A program made the translations under genes and the position numbers. Below, piece by piece: positions 28,987 to 37,909 of a stretch of 64,000 nucleotides of DNA. Under the pieces are notes generated by a model. The model was not told the DNA's origin and searched no databases. It saw only the letters and a list, made by a program, of their open reading frames with translations. The DNA lies in assembly GCF_000428105.1 (NCBI RefSeq), contig NZ_ATZH01000022.1:1-64000 (forward strand), written 5' to 3'. Position 1 is the first letter of the stretch. The number at the start of each line of letters is the position of its first letter. The stretch comes from Bacteroides pyogenes DSM 20611 = JCM 6294 (GTDB lineage: Bacteria > Bacteroidota > Bacteroidia > Bacteroidales > Bacteroidaceae).

Positions 28987-30228
28987 ATGATGAAAAAAGT
29001 ATTTCTTATCTGTTTGTCGCTTACCTTATACGGCAATATTCAGGCACAGAAAATAACGGTAAAAACCGGAATAGAAGTCTTGAAGAGAGAACAGTTCAAA
29101 TGTCTGGAAGGCAAACGGGTAGGATTGATCACCAATCCTACGGGAGTCGACAACCGGATGAAATCGACCATCGACATTCTTCATCAAGCTCCCAATGTCG
29201 ACCTCGTCGCCTTGTACGGCCCCGAACACGGTGTGCGGGGAGACGTGCATGCCGGAGATAAAGTAGAGGATATGAAGGACGCCGCCACAGGGCTTCCGGT
29301 GTATTCTCTCTATGGAAAAACCCGCAAGCCCGCTCCGGAGATGCTGAAAGACATCGATGTGCTGGTATATGACATTCAGGATATAGGCTGCCGCTCCTTT
29401 ACTTATATCAGTACGATGGGACTGGCTATGGAAGCCGCTGCAGAAAACGGAAAAGAATTTGTGGTACTGGACCGCCCCAATCCGTTGGGCGGAATAAAAA
29501 TAGAAGGCAACCTCACGGAAGACGACTGCGTCTCCTTTGTCAGCCAGTTCAAGATACCTTATCTCTACGGTCTGACAGCCGGCGAGCTGGCTCTGATGCT
29601 GAACGGCGAACGGATGCTGAAAGACAAGAAGCAATGCAAACTGCATGTGGTTAAGATGAAAGGGTGGAAACGCAAAATGGATTACAGGCAGACGGGATTG
29701 CAATGGGTACCTTCTTCACCGCATATCCCCCACCCTCACTCCGCATTCTTCTATCCCGTGAGCGGCATTCTGGGAGAACTGCAATACATGTCGATCGGCG
29801 TAGGCTATACCATTCCTTTCCAGATGTTCGCGGCTGCATGGATAGAGGCGGAGAAACTGGCAAAGAGGCTGAACGGCCTCAACGTTCCCGGCGTTGTGTT
29901 CCGCCCCATACACATCAAACCGTTCTATTCCATAGGCAAGGGTGAACATTTACAAGGTGTACAAGTGCATATCACGGACTTCAAAAAAGCTCCGCTAAGC
30001 GAGATACAGTTCCTCGTCATGCAGGAAGCGGCGGCTCTTTACCCCGACCGTGCCATATTCGACCATGCCGATAAAGGACGGTTCCGCATGTTCGACCTTG
30101 TCAGCGGGTCGAAACAGATACGCGAACGCTTCTCGAAGCGCAACCGTTGGGAAGATATCCGCGATTACTGGTACAAGGATGTGGAGGATTTCCGCAAATT
30201 ATCCAAGAAGTATTATTTGTATAAATAA
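28987..30228 (+). CDS. namZ: Exo-beta-N-acetylmuramidase NamZ (DUF1343, GH171)
   Basis: 413 residues from ATG 28987 (a second ATG follows at once at 28990); the upstream open frame lacks a signal. A signal peptide ends near NIQA-Q. Family motifs include LITNPTGVD, GPEHGVRGD, VLDRPNPLGG and HPHSAFFYP. NamZ enzymes remove non-reducing-end MurNAc from peptidoglycan chains, as shown for Bacillus subtilis NamZ (YbbC) and Tannerella homologues. It would act in the periplasm and supply MurNAc to MurT, encoded 48 bp downstream. Confidence 0.9.
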   Translation: MMKKVFLICLSLTLYGNIQAQKITVKTGIEVLKREQFKCLEGKRVGLITNPTGVDNRMKSTIDILHQAPNVDLVALYGPEHGVRGDVHAGDKVEDMKDAATGLPVYSLYGKTRKPAPEMLKDIDVLVYDIQDIGCRSFTYISTMGLAMEAAAENGKEFVVLDRPNPLGGIKIEGNLTEDDCVSFVSQFKIPYLYGLTAGELALMLNGERMLKDKKQCKLHVVKMKGWKRKMDYRQTGLQWVPSSPHIPHPHSAFFYPVSGILGELQYMSIGVGYTIPFQMFAAAWIEAEKLAKRLNGLNVPGVVFRPIHIKPFYSIGKGEHLQGVQVHITDFKKAPLSEIQFLVMQEAAALYPDRAIFDHADKGRFRMFDLVSGSKQIRERFSKRNRWEDIRDYWYKDVEDFRKLSKKYYLYK

Positions 30229-30276
30229 ACCGTAAGCGACCGGATGATTCCGGATGCGTAAAATGAAACAAGACTC

Positions 30277-31449
30277 ATGAAAACTTCCCATACAAGCCAA
30301 CGGATTCTTTCGCTCGACATCCTGCGAGGCATTACAATCGCAGGAATGATCATGGTAAACAATCCCGGAACATGGTCTCACATCTATGCTCCTTTGCGAC
30401 ATGCCGAATGGAACGGGCTCACTCCCACCGATCTGGTCTTTCCGTTCTTCATGTTCATCATGGGGATATCGACCTATATCTCACTGAAGAAGTACGATTT
30501 TCAATTCAGCCGCGCTGCCGGAATGAAAATACTCAGGCGAACTTTGGTAATCTTTTTAATAGGCATCGCCATCGGATGGTTCTCTAAATTCTGCTACTAT
30601 TGGCCGTCGGCGCCGGACGGGCTCAGCTTCGGCGAAAAGCTTTGGAACGCGGTATGGACTTTCGACCGCATACGCATATCCGGTGTCATGCAACGTCTGG
30701 CGGTTTGCTACGGAGCCGCTTCAATCGTCGCGCTAACCGTGAAGCACCGTTATATACCGTATTTGATTGCCGCTTTACTAACCGGATATTTCCTGTTGCT
30801 GATGGCGGGAAACGGGTTCGCGTATGATGAGACGAACATACTTTCTGTCGTCGACCGTTCCGTTCTTACGCCGGCGCACATGTACAACGACAACGGGATA
30901 GACCCTGAAGGCATTCTAAGCACCATCCCCTCCATCGCGCACGTACTGCTGGGATTTTGCGTAGGACGTATCATTTTCAACAAAGAGACCCACAAAGAGC
31001 ATAAAGATATAATCAATACCCTGTTCATTGCAGGTACCATTCTTACTTTCTCAGGGCTTTTGCTAAGCTATGGCTGCCCCGTCAACAAAAAGATATGGTC
31101 GCCTACATTCGTCCTCACCACATGCGGTCTCGCCTCCAGCTTGCTGGCGCTACTCACTTGGATCATCGACGTGAAAGGACATAAGAAGTGGAGCCTCTTT
31201 TTCGAAGCATTCGGCGTCAACCCGCTATTTATGTACGTGTTGGGCGGCGTGTTAAGCATCCTCACCGGAAGCATCCGGATTCCGTATGTGGGCGAAATGA
31301 TGAGTATACGCCGGTTTATGTATCAGGAAATGCTCATGCCGGTATTCGGAGAAACCGGAGGATCATTCGCTTTTGCGGTGATATTCATAGTCTTCAACTG
31401 GTGCATCGGCTACCAACTTTATAAAAGAAAAATTTACATCAAAATATAA
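30277..31449 (+). CDS. murT: Inner-membrane MurNAc transporter MurT (DUF5009/NagX-like)
   Basis: 390 residues with about ten membrane helices and the COG4299 signature RILSLDILRGITIAGMIMVN followed by NPGTW. Such proteins are often annotated as heparan-alpha-glucosaminide N-acetyltransferase-like. The Tannerella forsythia member in a murT-murK-murQ operon was shown to transport MurNAc across the inner membrane. The same gene order here (murT, murK, murQ) supports that role. It offers an alternative to the PTS transporter MurP, which Bacteroides lack. Confidence 0.85.
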   Translation: MKTSHTSQRILSLDILRGITIAGMIMVNNPGTWSHIYAPLRHAEWNGLTPTDLVFPFFMFIMGISTYISLKKYDFQFSRAAGMKILRRTLVIFLIGIAIGWFSKFCYYWPSAPDGLSFGEKLWNAVWTFDRIRISGVMQRLAVCYGAASIVALTVKHRYIPYLIAALLTGYFLLLMAGNGFAYDETNILSVVDRSVLTPAHMYNDNGIDPEGILSTIPSIAHVLLGFCVGRIIFNKETHKEHKDIINTLFIAGTILTFSGLLLSYGCPVNKKIWSPTFVLTTCGLASSLLALLTWIIDVKGHKKWSLFFEAFGVNPLFMYVLGGVLSILTGSIRIPYVGEMMSIRRFMYQEMLMPVFGETGGSFAFAVIFIVFNWCIGYQLYKRKIYIKI

Positions 31450-31498
31450 ACCAAACGGCTTTCATACAGAAGCCCGAACTTTAATATAAAACAATTAC

Positions 31499-32338
31499 AT
31501 GATATTAATAGCAGACAGCGGATCTACCAAAACAGATTGGTGCGTCGCAGAGCATGGAAAAGCCCTGCAACGGATTTGCACGAAAGGCACCAATCCGTTC
31601 TTTCAGACGGAAGAAGAAATCGGCGATGAAATTGCGACCGCTCTTCTTCCTCAGTTGCAAACCAATGAATTGGACGCCGTTTATTTCTATGGCGCAGGTT
31701 GTGCGTTTCCCGACAAAATCGAGATGGTGCGCCGGGCCGTCGGCCGCCACCTTCGGGTGAAGCGGGATATAGAAGTATGCACCGATATGCTCGCCGCCGC
31801 GCGCGCCCTTTGCGGACACGAAGCGGGAATCGCATGTATCATGGGAACCGGTTCGAATTCCTGCTACTACGACGGCAGGAAAATCGCGAACAACGTTTCT
31901 CCTTTGGGATTCATACTGGGCGACGAGGGCAGCGGAGCTTATCTGGGGAAACGGCTTGTAGGCGATATCCTGAAGAATCAGATAAGCCGGGAACTGAAAG
32001 ATAAATTCCTCAAACAATTCGACCTGACCCCGGCGACAATTATCGACAATGTATACCGCAAGCCTTTCCCCAACCGTTTCCTGGCAAGCTTATCCCCCTT
32101 TCTGGCGCAAAACATCCGGGAACCGGCCATCCACAGGCTTGTGCTGGAGAGTTTCAAGGATTTTCTGGAGCGGAATGTGATGCAATACGAATATCAAAAG
32201 CATAAGGTACATTTCGTAGGGTCGGTAGCCTATCACTACAAAGAGGTGCTGGAAGAGGCCGCCGAAGAGAAGGGAATCCGCATGGGAACAATCATCCAAA
32301 GTCCTATGGAAGGACTTATACGGTATCATAAATCATAA
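31499..32338 (+). CDS. murK: MurNAc kinase MurK (BadF/BadG family), paralog 2
   Basis: 279 residues with ADSGSTKTDW at the N-terminus (phosphate and sugar-binding start), GTGSNSCYYDG and ILGDEGSGAYLGK. It would phosphorylate imported MurNAc (and perhaps GlcNAc) at C6 in the cytoplasm. It sits between murT and murQ, the arrangement of the characterised Tannerella forsythia pathway, which makes it the best MurK candidate of the three paralogs. It is visibly closer to the copy at 38456 than to the one at 12080. Confidence 0.87.
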   Translation: MILIADSGSTKTDWCVAEHGKALQRICTKGTNPFFQTEEEIGDEIATALLPQLQTNELDAVYFYGAGCAFPDKIEMVRRAVGRHLRVKRDIEVCTDMLAAARALCGHEAGIACIMGTGSNSCYYDGRKIANNVSPLGFILGDEGSGAYLGKRLVGDILKNQISRELKDKFLKQFDLTPATIIDNVYRKPFPNRFLASLSPFLAQNIREPAIHRLVLESFKDFLERNVMQYEYQKHKVHFVGSVAYHYKEVLEEAAEEKGIRMGTIIQSPMEGLIRYHKS

Positions 32339-32356
32339 CTGGCAACAACAAGAATT

Positions 32357-33178
32357 ATGGCTTTTATAAAGATTTCAGAGCAACCTTCGCTCTACAACGA
32401 CTTAGACAAGAAGTCTGTCCGGGAGATACTGGAAGACATCAACGCAGAAGACCGTAAGGTGGCGTTGGCTGTCGAGAAGGTGATTCCGCAAATAGAGAAA
32501 CTGGTGAACCGGATTGTGCCGCGCATGAAACAAGGCGGGCGTATCTTTTACATGGGCGCAGGAACGAGCGGAAGGCTCGGCGTGCTCGACGCGTCGGAGA
32601 TTCCGCCTACCTTCGGCATGCCTCCTACGCTGGTGATCGGACTCATCGCGGGCGGAGACACAGCCCTCCGCAATCCGGTGGAAAACGCGGAAGATGATAT
32701 TCACCGCGGATGGGAGGAACTGATCGAAAACAACGTCACCGACAAAGATACGGTCATCGGAATCGCCGCTTCGGGCACAACGCCCTACGTCATCGGCGCA
32801 CTGCACGAGGCCCGCGAGCACGGTATTCTGACCGCCTGCATCACCAGCAATCCCGATTCGCCGATGGCGGCCGAGGCGGACATACCGATTGAAATGATCG
32901 TAGGCCCGGAGTATGTGACGGGGAGTTCGCGCATGAAGTCGGGTACGGGACAGAAGATGATTCTGAACATGATCACCACTTCGGTAATGATCCGGTTGGG
33001 GCGTGTGAAAGGCAACAAGATGGTGAACATGCAACTAAGCAATAAGAAACTCGTAGACCGGGGCACGCGCATGCTGGTGGAAGAACTCGGACTGGATTAC
33101 GGCAAAGCCAAAGCATTGCTGCTGATGCACGGTTCGGTAAAAAAGGCGACAGATGCTTACAACGAAGGAAGGCGATAA
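32357..33178 (+). CDS. murQ: N-acetylmuramic acid 6-phosphate etherase MurQ
   Basis: 273 residues, SIS (sugar isomerase) fold with GAGTSGRLG (phosphosugar loop) and DASEIPPTFG, which carries the catalytic Glu of the family. It cleaves the D-lactyl ether of MurNAc-6-P to give GlcNAc-6-P and D-lactate in the cytoplasm. It lies 18 bp after murK. The length is slightly below E. coli MurQ (298), with the difference at the C-terminus. All known catalytic features visible in the sequence are present. Confidence 0.95.
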   Translation: MAFIKISEQPSLYNDLDKKSVREILEDINAEDRKVALAVEKVIPQIEKLVNRIVPRMKQGGRIFYMGAGTSGRLGVLDASEIPPTFGMPPTLVIGLIAGGDTALRNPVENAEDDIHRGWEELIENNVTDKDTVIGIAASGTTPYVIGALHEAREHGILTACITSNPDSPMAAEADIPIEMIVGPEYVTGSSRMKSGTGQKMILNMITTSVMIRLGRVKGNKMVNMQLSNKKLVDRGTRMLVEELGLDYGKAKALLLMHGSVKKATDAYNEGRR

Positions 33179-33236
33179 CAGGCATCCGGCTTTCCGCTCA
33201 TTCATCAGCCGGAACACATCTATAAACTCACGGAAA

Positions 33237-33956
33237 ATGAAAACGATTCTATCTGTTTTTCTGCTCTCGATAACCTTACAGACAGCCGCCGCGCAGTCTT
33301 CGGGGAAAACATCGCACGAGCAGGCGAAATGCGGCGCCGACAGCGGACAAGTTGCCGGTAAGTACACCGATCACTATTACGCGCGGTACCGCCAATTTGC
33401 GGACGAGCCTCCCGTAACGTCGAAAGACATCGTGATGCTGGGCAACAGCCTGACGGAAAACGGCGGAGACTGGTCGGCGAGACTCGGCAGAAAGCATGTG
33501 ATAAACCGCGGAATCATCGGAGACGAGGTGATGGGAGTATACGACCGCCTGCATCAGATATTGCCCGGAAAGCCTGCCCGGCTGTTTCTGCTCATCGGTG
33601 TAAACGATGTATCGCACGATCTGACCGCCGACAGCATTGCCGGCATGATTCGCATGACGGTAGAGCGCATCCGCAGGGAGTCGCCCGGCACAAAACTCTA
33701 CCTGCAAAGCCTTCTGCCCATAAACGAAAGTTTCGGACGCTACAAGCGAATGACGGGAAAGACGGACACGATTCCCGCCATCAATGCCAAGCTGCGCGCG
33801 TTGGCAAAAGAAAAGAAGATTACGTACGTCGACCTTTTCCCGCGTTTCATCGAAAAGGGAACGAACATACTGCGGAAGGAGCTGACCAACGACGGCCTGC
33901 ATCTGAACGAGGAAGGATACGCCATCTGGGTAAAAAGACTAAAAAGGGTATGGTGA
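33237..33956 (+). CDS. Secreted SGNH/GDSL-family hydrolase
   Basis: 239 residues from ATG 33237, which gives a good signal peptide (ending TAAAQ); the longer upstream frame overlaps murQ and has none. SGNH blocks are visible: GNSLTE with the nucleophile Ser, the NRGIIGD Gly, GVND with the Asn, and DGLHLN with the Asp-His pair. These enzymes are esterases; in a cell-wall salvage operon a natural role would be removing O-acetyl groups from peptidoglycan sugars, which is inference. It is the last gene of the run and converges on mnmA. Confidence 0.83.
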   Translation: MKTILSVFLLSITLQTAAAQSSGKTSHEQAKCGADSGQVAGKYTDHYYARYRQFADEPPVTSKDIVMLGNSLTENGGDWSARLGRKHVINRGIIGDEVMGVYDRLHQILPGKPARLFLLIGVNDVSHDLTADSIAGMIRMTVERIRRESPGTKLYLQSLLPINESFGRYKRMTGKTDTIPAINAKLRALAKEKKITYVDLFPRFIEKGTNILRKELTNDGLHLNEEGYAIWVKRLKRVW

Positions 33957-33969
33957 CGGACGGAGACGG

Positions 33970-33998
33970 TCTGCCGCAACATCAGGCATTGCGGCAGA
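33970..33998. terminator. Hairpin between convergent SGNH hydrolase and mnmA genes
   Basis: TCTGCCGCAA (33970-33979) and TTGCGGCAGA (33989-33998) form a 10-bp stem with a 9-nt loop that overlaps the last codons of mnmA. There is no strong U-tract, so termination is only possible. Confidence 0.4.
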
Positions 33999-35055
33999 TC
34001 TCTCCGCTTCCTATACAAATCTTCGATTCACGGTCGTAAACCACCCCGAACTGTCCCGGAGCGATGCCTTGCAACTTTTCGGACGACAGGATGCGGAAGC
34101 GGTTTTCGCCTTCGCGAAAAAGCTTTCCACACGTAAACTCAGGTGTATGGCGTATCTTAAAGGTGACTTCCGCCCCATTCTCCGCCGCGCCCCAAGGATT
34201 GTCCGTAATGAAATGGAAGCCGTTCATGACGAATTCATTGCCGTATTGCGTCTCCACTCCATAGCCTCGCGATACGTACACCACGTTTTCTTCGATATCT
34301 TTCTTCACCACAAACCACGGGCCGCCGCTCAATCCGAGCCCTTTCCGCTGTCCGATGGTGTGGAACCAGTAACCCAGATGGGTTCCGATCCGCTTTCCCG
34401 ACTCATATTCCACGATCGCCCCCTGCTTTTCGCCAAGGAAACGGCGGACGAAATCATTGTAGTTCACCTTTCCCAAGAAGCAAATCCCCTGACTGTCTTT
34501 CCTTTTGGCGGCGGGCAGTCCGGCTTTCGACGCAATCTCCCTCACCTCCCGCTTCATCAGTCCGCCGAGGGGAAACATCAGTTTGGAGACTTGCAGATAA
34601 TCGATCTGCGCCAAGAAGTCGGTCTGGTCTTTCAACGCATCTTTGGCGGTAGCCAGCCAAGTTTTCCCCTCCAGTTCGACGGTGGAAGCGTAATGTCCCG
34701 TGGCGGTGAAATCGAAATGCCTGCCCACGCGCTGCTCGAAACACCCGAACTTGATGAGCTTGTTGCACATCACATCGGGGTTGGGTGTCAGCCCTTTGCG
34801 TATCTTGTCGATGGCATAAGCCGCCACATTGTCCCAATACTCGCGGTGCAGATCCACGATTTCGAGCGGCAGCCCGTACTTGCGGGCGGTGGCTGTGGCA
34901 AGCTCGATGTCTTCTTCGGCGGGGCAATCCATATGCGCCGCGCCGTCCATCCCGATTTTTATATAGAAAAGAGCAGGCTTATACCCGTGCTCGCAAAGGA
35001 GGTGCACGACAACCGAACTGTCGACACCTCCGGACAATAATGCTGCAATATTCAC
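33982..35055 (-). CDS. mnmA: tRNA 2-thiouridine(34) synthase MnmA
   Basis: 357 residues starting at GTG 35055. The PP-loop SGGVDSSV is at residues 8-15, the family Cys motif is in [13 protein letters not shown] (about residues 92-104), and the second Cys motif is [12 protein letters not shown]. MnmA uses ATP and relayed sulfur to make s2U34 on Glu, Gln and Lys tRNAs in the cytoplasm. The reading frame is open further upstream but has no better start. A strong promoter is at 35123-35153 on this strand. Confidence 0.93.
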   Translation of the reverse strand: MNIAALLSGGVDSSVVVHLLCEHGYKPALFYIKIGMDGAAHMDCPAEEDIELATATARKYGLPLEIVDLHREYWDNVAAYAIDKIRKGLTPNPDVMCNKLIKFGCFEQRVGRHFDFTATGHYASTVELEGKTWLATAKDALKDQTDFLAQIDYLQVSKLMFPLGGLMKREVREIASKAGLPAAKRKDSQGICFLGKVNYNDFVRRFLGEKQGAIVEYESGKRIGTHLGYWFHTIGQRKGLGLSGGPWFVVKKDIEENVVYVSRGYGVETQYGNEFVMNGFHFITDNPWGAAENGAEVTFKIRHTPEFTCGKLFREGENRFRILSSEKLQGIAPGQFGVVYDRESKICIGSGEICRNA

Positions 35056-35097
35056 AAAACTAATTATTATATTATCCGCTCAATAAGCATCCGGCTC

Positions 35098-35123
35098 GCA
35101 TCCGCGACCTTATAAGCGGATGC
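35098..35123 (-). promoter_or_regulatory. 5' leader hairpin of mnmA
   Basis: GCATCCGC (35098-35105) and GCGGATGC (35116-35123) are perfect inverted repeats placed at the predicted transcript start of mnmA, about 43 nt before the GTG. Confidence 0.4.
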
Positions 35124-35153
35124 AAAGATAGAGCAAAAGCTTCGTGCACGCAA
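35123..35153 (-). promoter_or_regulatory. Promoter of mnmA
   Basis: On the minus strand TTG (35153-35151) and TATCTTTG (35130-35123) are separated by 20 bp, an exact consensus match. Confidence 0.75.
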
Positions 35154-35175
35154 TGGCACAATCGGGCCAATTTTA

Positions 35176-35217
35176 TACCATAAATATGGTAGATGAGGAA
35201 AGTATTTCCTACATTTG
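35176..35217 (+). promoter_or_regulatory. Promoter of the S41-like lipoprotein with an upstream palindrome
   Basis: TACATTTG at 35210-35217 is an exact -7 match 20 bp before the ATG. TACCATA-AA-TATGGTA (35176-35191) is a 16-bp palindrome reaching the -33 position, placed where an operator would block polymerase. Confidence 0.55.
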
Positions 35218-35237
35218 CGAAGTAAAAAGCTGTTTTT

Positions 35238-36584
35238 ATGACGACAATTATTAGAAAGATATTTCTTTTGCCCGCTCTGGCGGCGGTGTGCGCCGGCATT
35301 TTCTCTTCCTGCGGAGAAGACCGTTGGAAGGAGTACGAGGAGGAAACTGCGGTAGACACATGGATGCATCGCATCATGCAGGAGCACTATTTGTGGTATC
35401 AAGAGCTGCCTTCTTACAAGGAGGTAAACCCGTTTCTCGACCCGGCAGTGTTTCTGACCAAAATCAAATCGGAGAAAGATAAGTATTCGTTCGTAAATGA
35501 GCTGCGGGATGCACCGGCTCCCACTTACGGGTTCAAATATTCGCTCGTAAAAGACGCCGATTCGGAAACGAACTACAACGCATTGGTGACTTACGTGATT
35601 CCGGGCTCTCCCGCCGAACGCGCCGGACTGCAACGAGGCAACTGGATCATGCAGGCAGACGGGCGGCACATCACCAAGAAAGAGGAGGAGGAGTTGCTGC
35701 AGGGCACCCGTGCGATGGACCTGACGATGGGATCGTGGCAAGAGGTAACGCCGGAAGCGGAAGAAGGAACGGAGCCTGTAAAGGTATGGAAGGTTGCGCC
35801 GAACGGAAAAACAGTCAGGCTGGGGGCTGCCGAAACGGTGGAAGACAACCCCGTGCATGCGTACAAAATACTCACGGTGGCGTCGGTAGGCAAGGTAGGC
35901 TACCTGATGTACAACAGTTTTACCGCCGGAACAAAAGCCGAACCGCAAAAGTATAACGATCTGTTGCGGAAGATCTCGCGCGAATTCCGGGAAGCGGAAG
36001 TGAAGGCAACCATCCTCGACCTCCGCCACAACACGGGTGGAACGCCAGATTGCGTACAGTTGCTGGGAACGATTCTGGCTCCCGAATCACGCTTGGGGAC
36101 GTCGATGGCTTATCTGGAATACAGCGACAAGCAGTCGGAGAAGAACCGCGAAATCACCCTCGACCGTGAAGTGCTGAAGGGCGGCGTCAACCTCAACCAA
36201 CAGTTGTTGTTCGTCATTACAAGCGGAGAGACGGCCGGAATGGCGGAAATGTTGATCAGCGGTCTTTACCGGGAAAACGAAGTCCCTGCCATCATCACCA
36301 TAGGGAGCGCGACGAAAGGGCAGAACATGGCTACCGAATCATTCGCCAACGAAGAACTCAGGTGGGCTGTCAACCCGGTGGTGTGCGCCATATACCGTCC
36401 CGATAAAAAGACCACATACGGTCCCATCTCTCCCGCAAGCGACTTCGTCATAAGCGAAACCTCGATAGACGGAAAGACGGACTACAGCCGCTATCTGCCT
36501 TTCGGCAATCCCGAAGAGCGGTTGTTGAACATAGCCCTCGAAACGCTGGCGGGCAACTATCCGCCCCCCAAAGAAGAAAAATAA
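35238..36584 (+). CDS. S41-family peptidase-like lipoprotein, catalytic residues replaced
   Basis: 448 residues: a signal with lipobox (FSSC), an N-terminal helical segment, a PDZ domain (about 95-190, GSPAERAGLQRGNWIMQAD) and a C-terminal S41 (tail-specific protease) domain containing LDLRHNTGG. The catalytic block normally reads (S/T)ASASE; here it is TAGMAE (332-337), so the nucleophile Ser is Gly334. The Lys block, normally TxGKG, is TKGQN, giving Gln362. Both active-site residues therefore seem lost, so it may be a binding pseudoprotease. It has its own promoter and is monocistronic as far as I can see. Confidence 0.8.
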   Translation: MTTIIRKIFLLPALAAVCAGIFSSCGEDRWKEYEEETAVDTWMHRIMQEHYLWYQELPSYKEVNPFLDPAVFLTKIKSEKDKYSFVNELRDAPAPTYGFKYSLVKDADSETNYNALVTYVIPGSPAERAGLQRGNWIMQADGRHITKKEEEELLQGTRAMDLTMGSWQEVTPEAEEGTEPVKVWKVAPNGKTVRLGAAETVEDNPVHAYKILTVASVGKVGYLMYNSFTAGTKAEPQKYNDLLRKISREFREAEVKATILDLRHNTGGTPDCVQLLGTILAPESRLGTSMAYLEYSDKQSEKNREITLDREVLKGGVNLNQQLLFVITSGETAGMAEMLISGLYRENEVPAIITIGSATKGQNMATESFANEELRWAVNPVVCAIYRPDKKTTYGPISPASDFVISETSIDGKTDYSRYLPFGNPEERLLNIALETLAGNYPPPKEEK

Positions 36585-36691
36585 AGCCGGAGAGCGGAGC
36601 AAGACGTATGTGCGCGGTGGCGGAGCGAATGCTTCATCCGTGCACAACGAGAATGGAACCTGTCACATGACAAAGGGTTCATTTCCTCATC

Positions 36692-37062
36692 ACAGAGGCT
36701 CTGTTTGCCGCAAGCAGAGGCTGTGTTTGCATGCAATAGAAGCTCTGTTTACAGCTATCCGATAGTCCATTCCCATTTTCATCAAGTTAGCTTTCATGCA
36801 ACAGAGGCTCTGTTTGCAACAGGCAGAGGCTGTGTTTGCATGCAATAGAAGCTCTGTTTACAGCTATCCGATAGTCCATTCCCATTTTCATCAAGTTAGC
36901 TTTCATGCAACAGAGGCTCTGTTTGCAACAGGCAGAGGCTCTGTTTGCCGCAAGCAGAGGCTGTGTTTGCATGCAATAGAAGCTCTGTTTACAGCATCAA
37001 TTGGCAGGACTCCTCCATGCCGTGCAGTGTTTGTATGTAAGAAAGGCTTTGTCCGCAGTGAT
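36692..37062. repeat. Tandem array of 22-bp CAGAGGCTCTGTTTGC units nested in a 109-bp repeat
   Basis: Units begin at 36693, 36715 and 36737, then at 36802, 36824 and 36846, steps of 22 bp. The segment 36721-36829 is repeated at 36830-36938 (109 bp, near 5 x 21.8). A third partial copy starts at 36933, and degenerate units seem to continue to about 37062. CAGAGGCTCTG is itself palindromic. The gap 36585-37070 holds only this array. Confidence 0.85.
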
Positions 37063-37070
37063 CCGGAAGT

Positions 37071-37889
37071 CTATTTCCTGAAGAACTTATCGAAAAACAG
37101 AATCTGATAGTCGATGGAGTTCCTCCAATAATCGGCATTGTGTGCTCCCGGACGCACGATAAAGTCATGGTCGATTTTGCGTCCCAGCAGTCGTTCGTGC
37201 AACTCTTTATTTACGTTCAAGAAAAAGTCTCCCTCGCCGCAATCAATTATTATCGCCAAGTCGCCATTTTCTATTCTGTCTATTTGATTCACTACGCTAT
37301 GCTCGTCCCACGTCTTTTTATTGGCGGCAAACTCTCCCAACAGCTTGGAGATTTCCCAATTTCTCGGAAACATACGTATGTCTACCCCGCCGCTGGTGCT
37401 TCCGCCTGCGCCGAAGGTATCTTTATGCCGGAAGGAAATCCACAATGCGCCGTGTCCGCCCATGCTCAAGCCGGTGATGGCACGGGCTTTCCGGTGGGGT
37501 ATCGTCGCATAATGGGCGTCGATATACTCCACCAGTTCCGACGAAACAAAGGTTTCGTAACGGTACGACGGATTCTTCGGACTGTCCCAATACCAACTGT
37601 TCTTTCCGTCGGGACAAACGAAAATGATTCCTTTTTCATCGGCAATCTTCGGCAGGTCGGGCTTAATCGCAATCCAGCTCTTTGCATTTCCGCTGTATCC
37701 GTGAAGCAGGTAAACAACCGGACAAGCCACCGCTTTCTTTCCGCCGGACACGTCGGGGATGACCGCCACTACCTGAACATCGCGCTGCATCGACGCGCTT
37801 CTTATCCACAACGTGTCTACTCTTGCCGCGAAAGTGACGGGCAACGAAAGCAAAAAAGTGACGAGCAAGAAGAGTGTTTTCTTATGCAT
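37071..37889 (-). CDS. Secreted alpha/beta-hydrolase esterase (esterase D / feruloyl-esterase-like)
   Basis: 272 residues with a signal peptide (about 1-21, ending VTFA). The nucleophile elbow is GLSMGGHGAL (about residues 141-150), the oxyanion region is YLLHGYSGNA, and the catalytic His is likely in RPGAHNADYW. The family (Putative_esterase) includes S-formylglutathione hydrolases, feruloyl esterases and mycolyltransferases; a secreted enzyme in Bacteroides more likely cleaves acyl groups from glycans, but no glycan-degrading neighbour helps to decide. It follows the DUF2007 gene by 20 bp on the same strand. Confidence 0.85.
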   Translation of the reverse strand: MHKKTLFLLVTFLLSLPVTFAARVDTLWIRSASMQRDVQVVAVIPDVSGGKKAVACPVVYLLHGYSGNAKSWIAIKPDLPKIADEKGIIFVCPDGKNSWYWDSPKNPSYRYETFVSSELVEYIDAHYATIPHRKARAITGLSMGGHGALWISFRHKDTFGAGGSTSGGVDIRMFPRNWEISKLLGEFAANKKTWDEHSVVNQIDRIENGDLAIIIDCGEGDFFLNVNKELHERLLGRKIDHDFIVRPGAHNADYWRNSIDYQILFFDKFFRK

Positions 37890-37909
37890 ACTGATATGTT
37901 TTTATTTTA

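Noticed and set aside
34069..35040. 323-codon open frame on the plus strand
   Set aside because: It lies wholly opposite mnmA, whose motifs are unmistakable.
35055..35062. TAGTTTTG as the mnmA promoter
   Set aside because: It overlaps the GTG start codon, so transcription would begin inside the gene; the promoter at 35123-35153 fits far better.
35067..36029. 320-codon open frame on the minus strand
   Set aside because: It is antisense to the S41-like lipoprotein and runs through two promoters.
36692..37062. CRISPR array or coding repeat
   Set aside because: No unique spacers; the 22-bp period is not a multiple of three and the frames over it are not protein-like.
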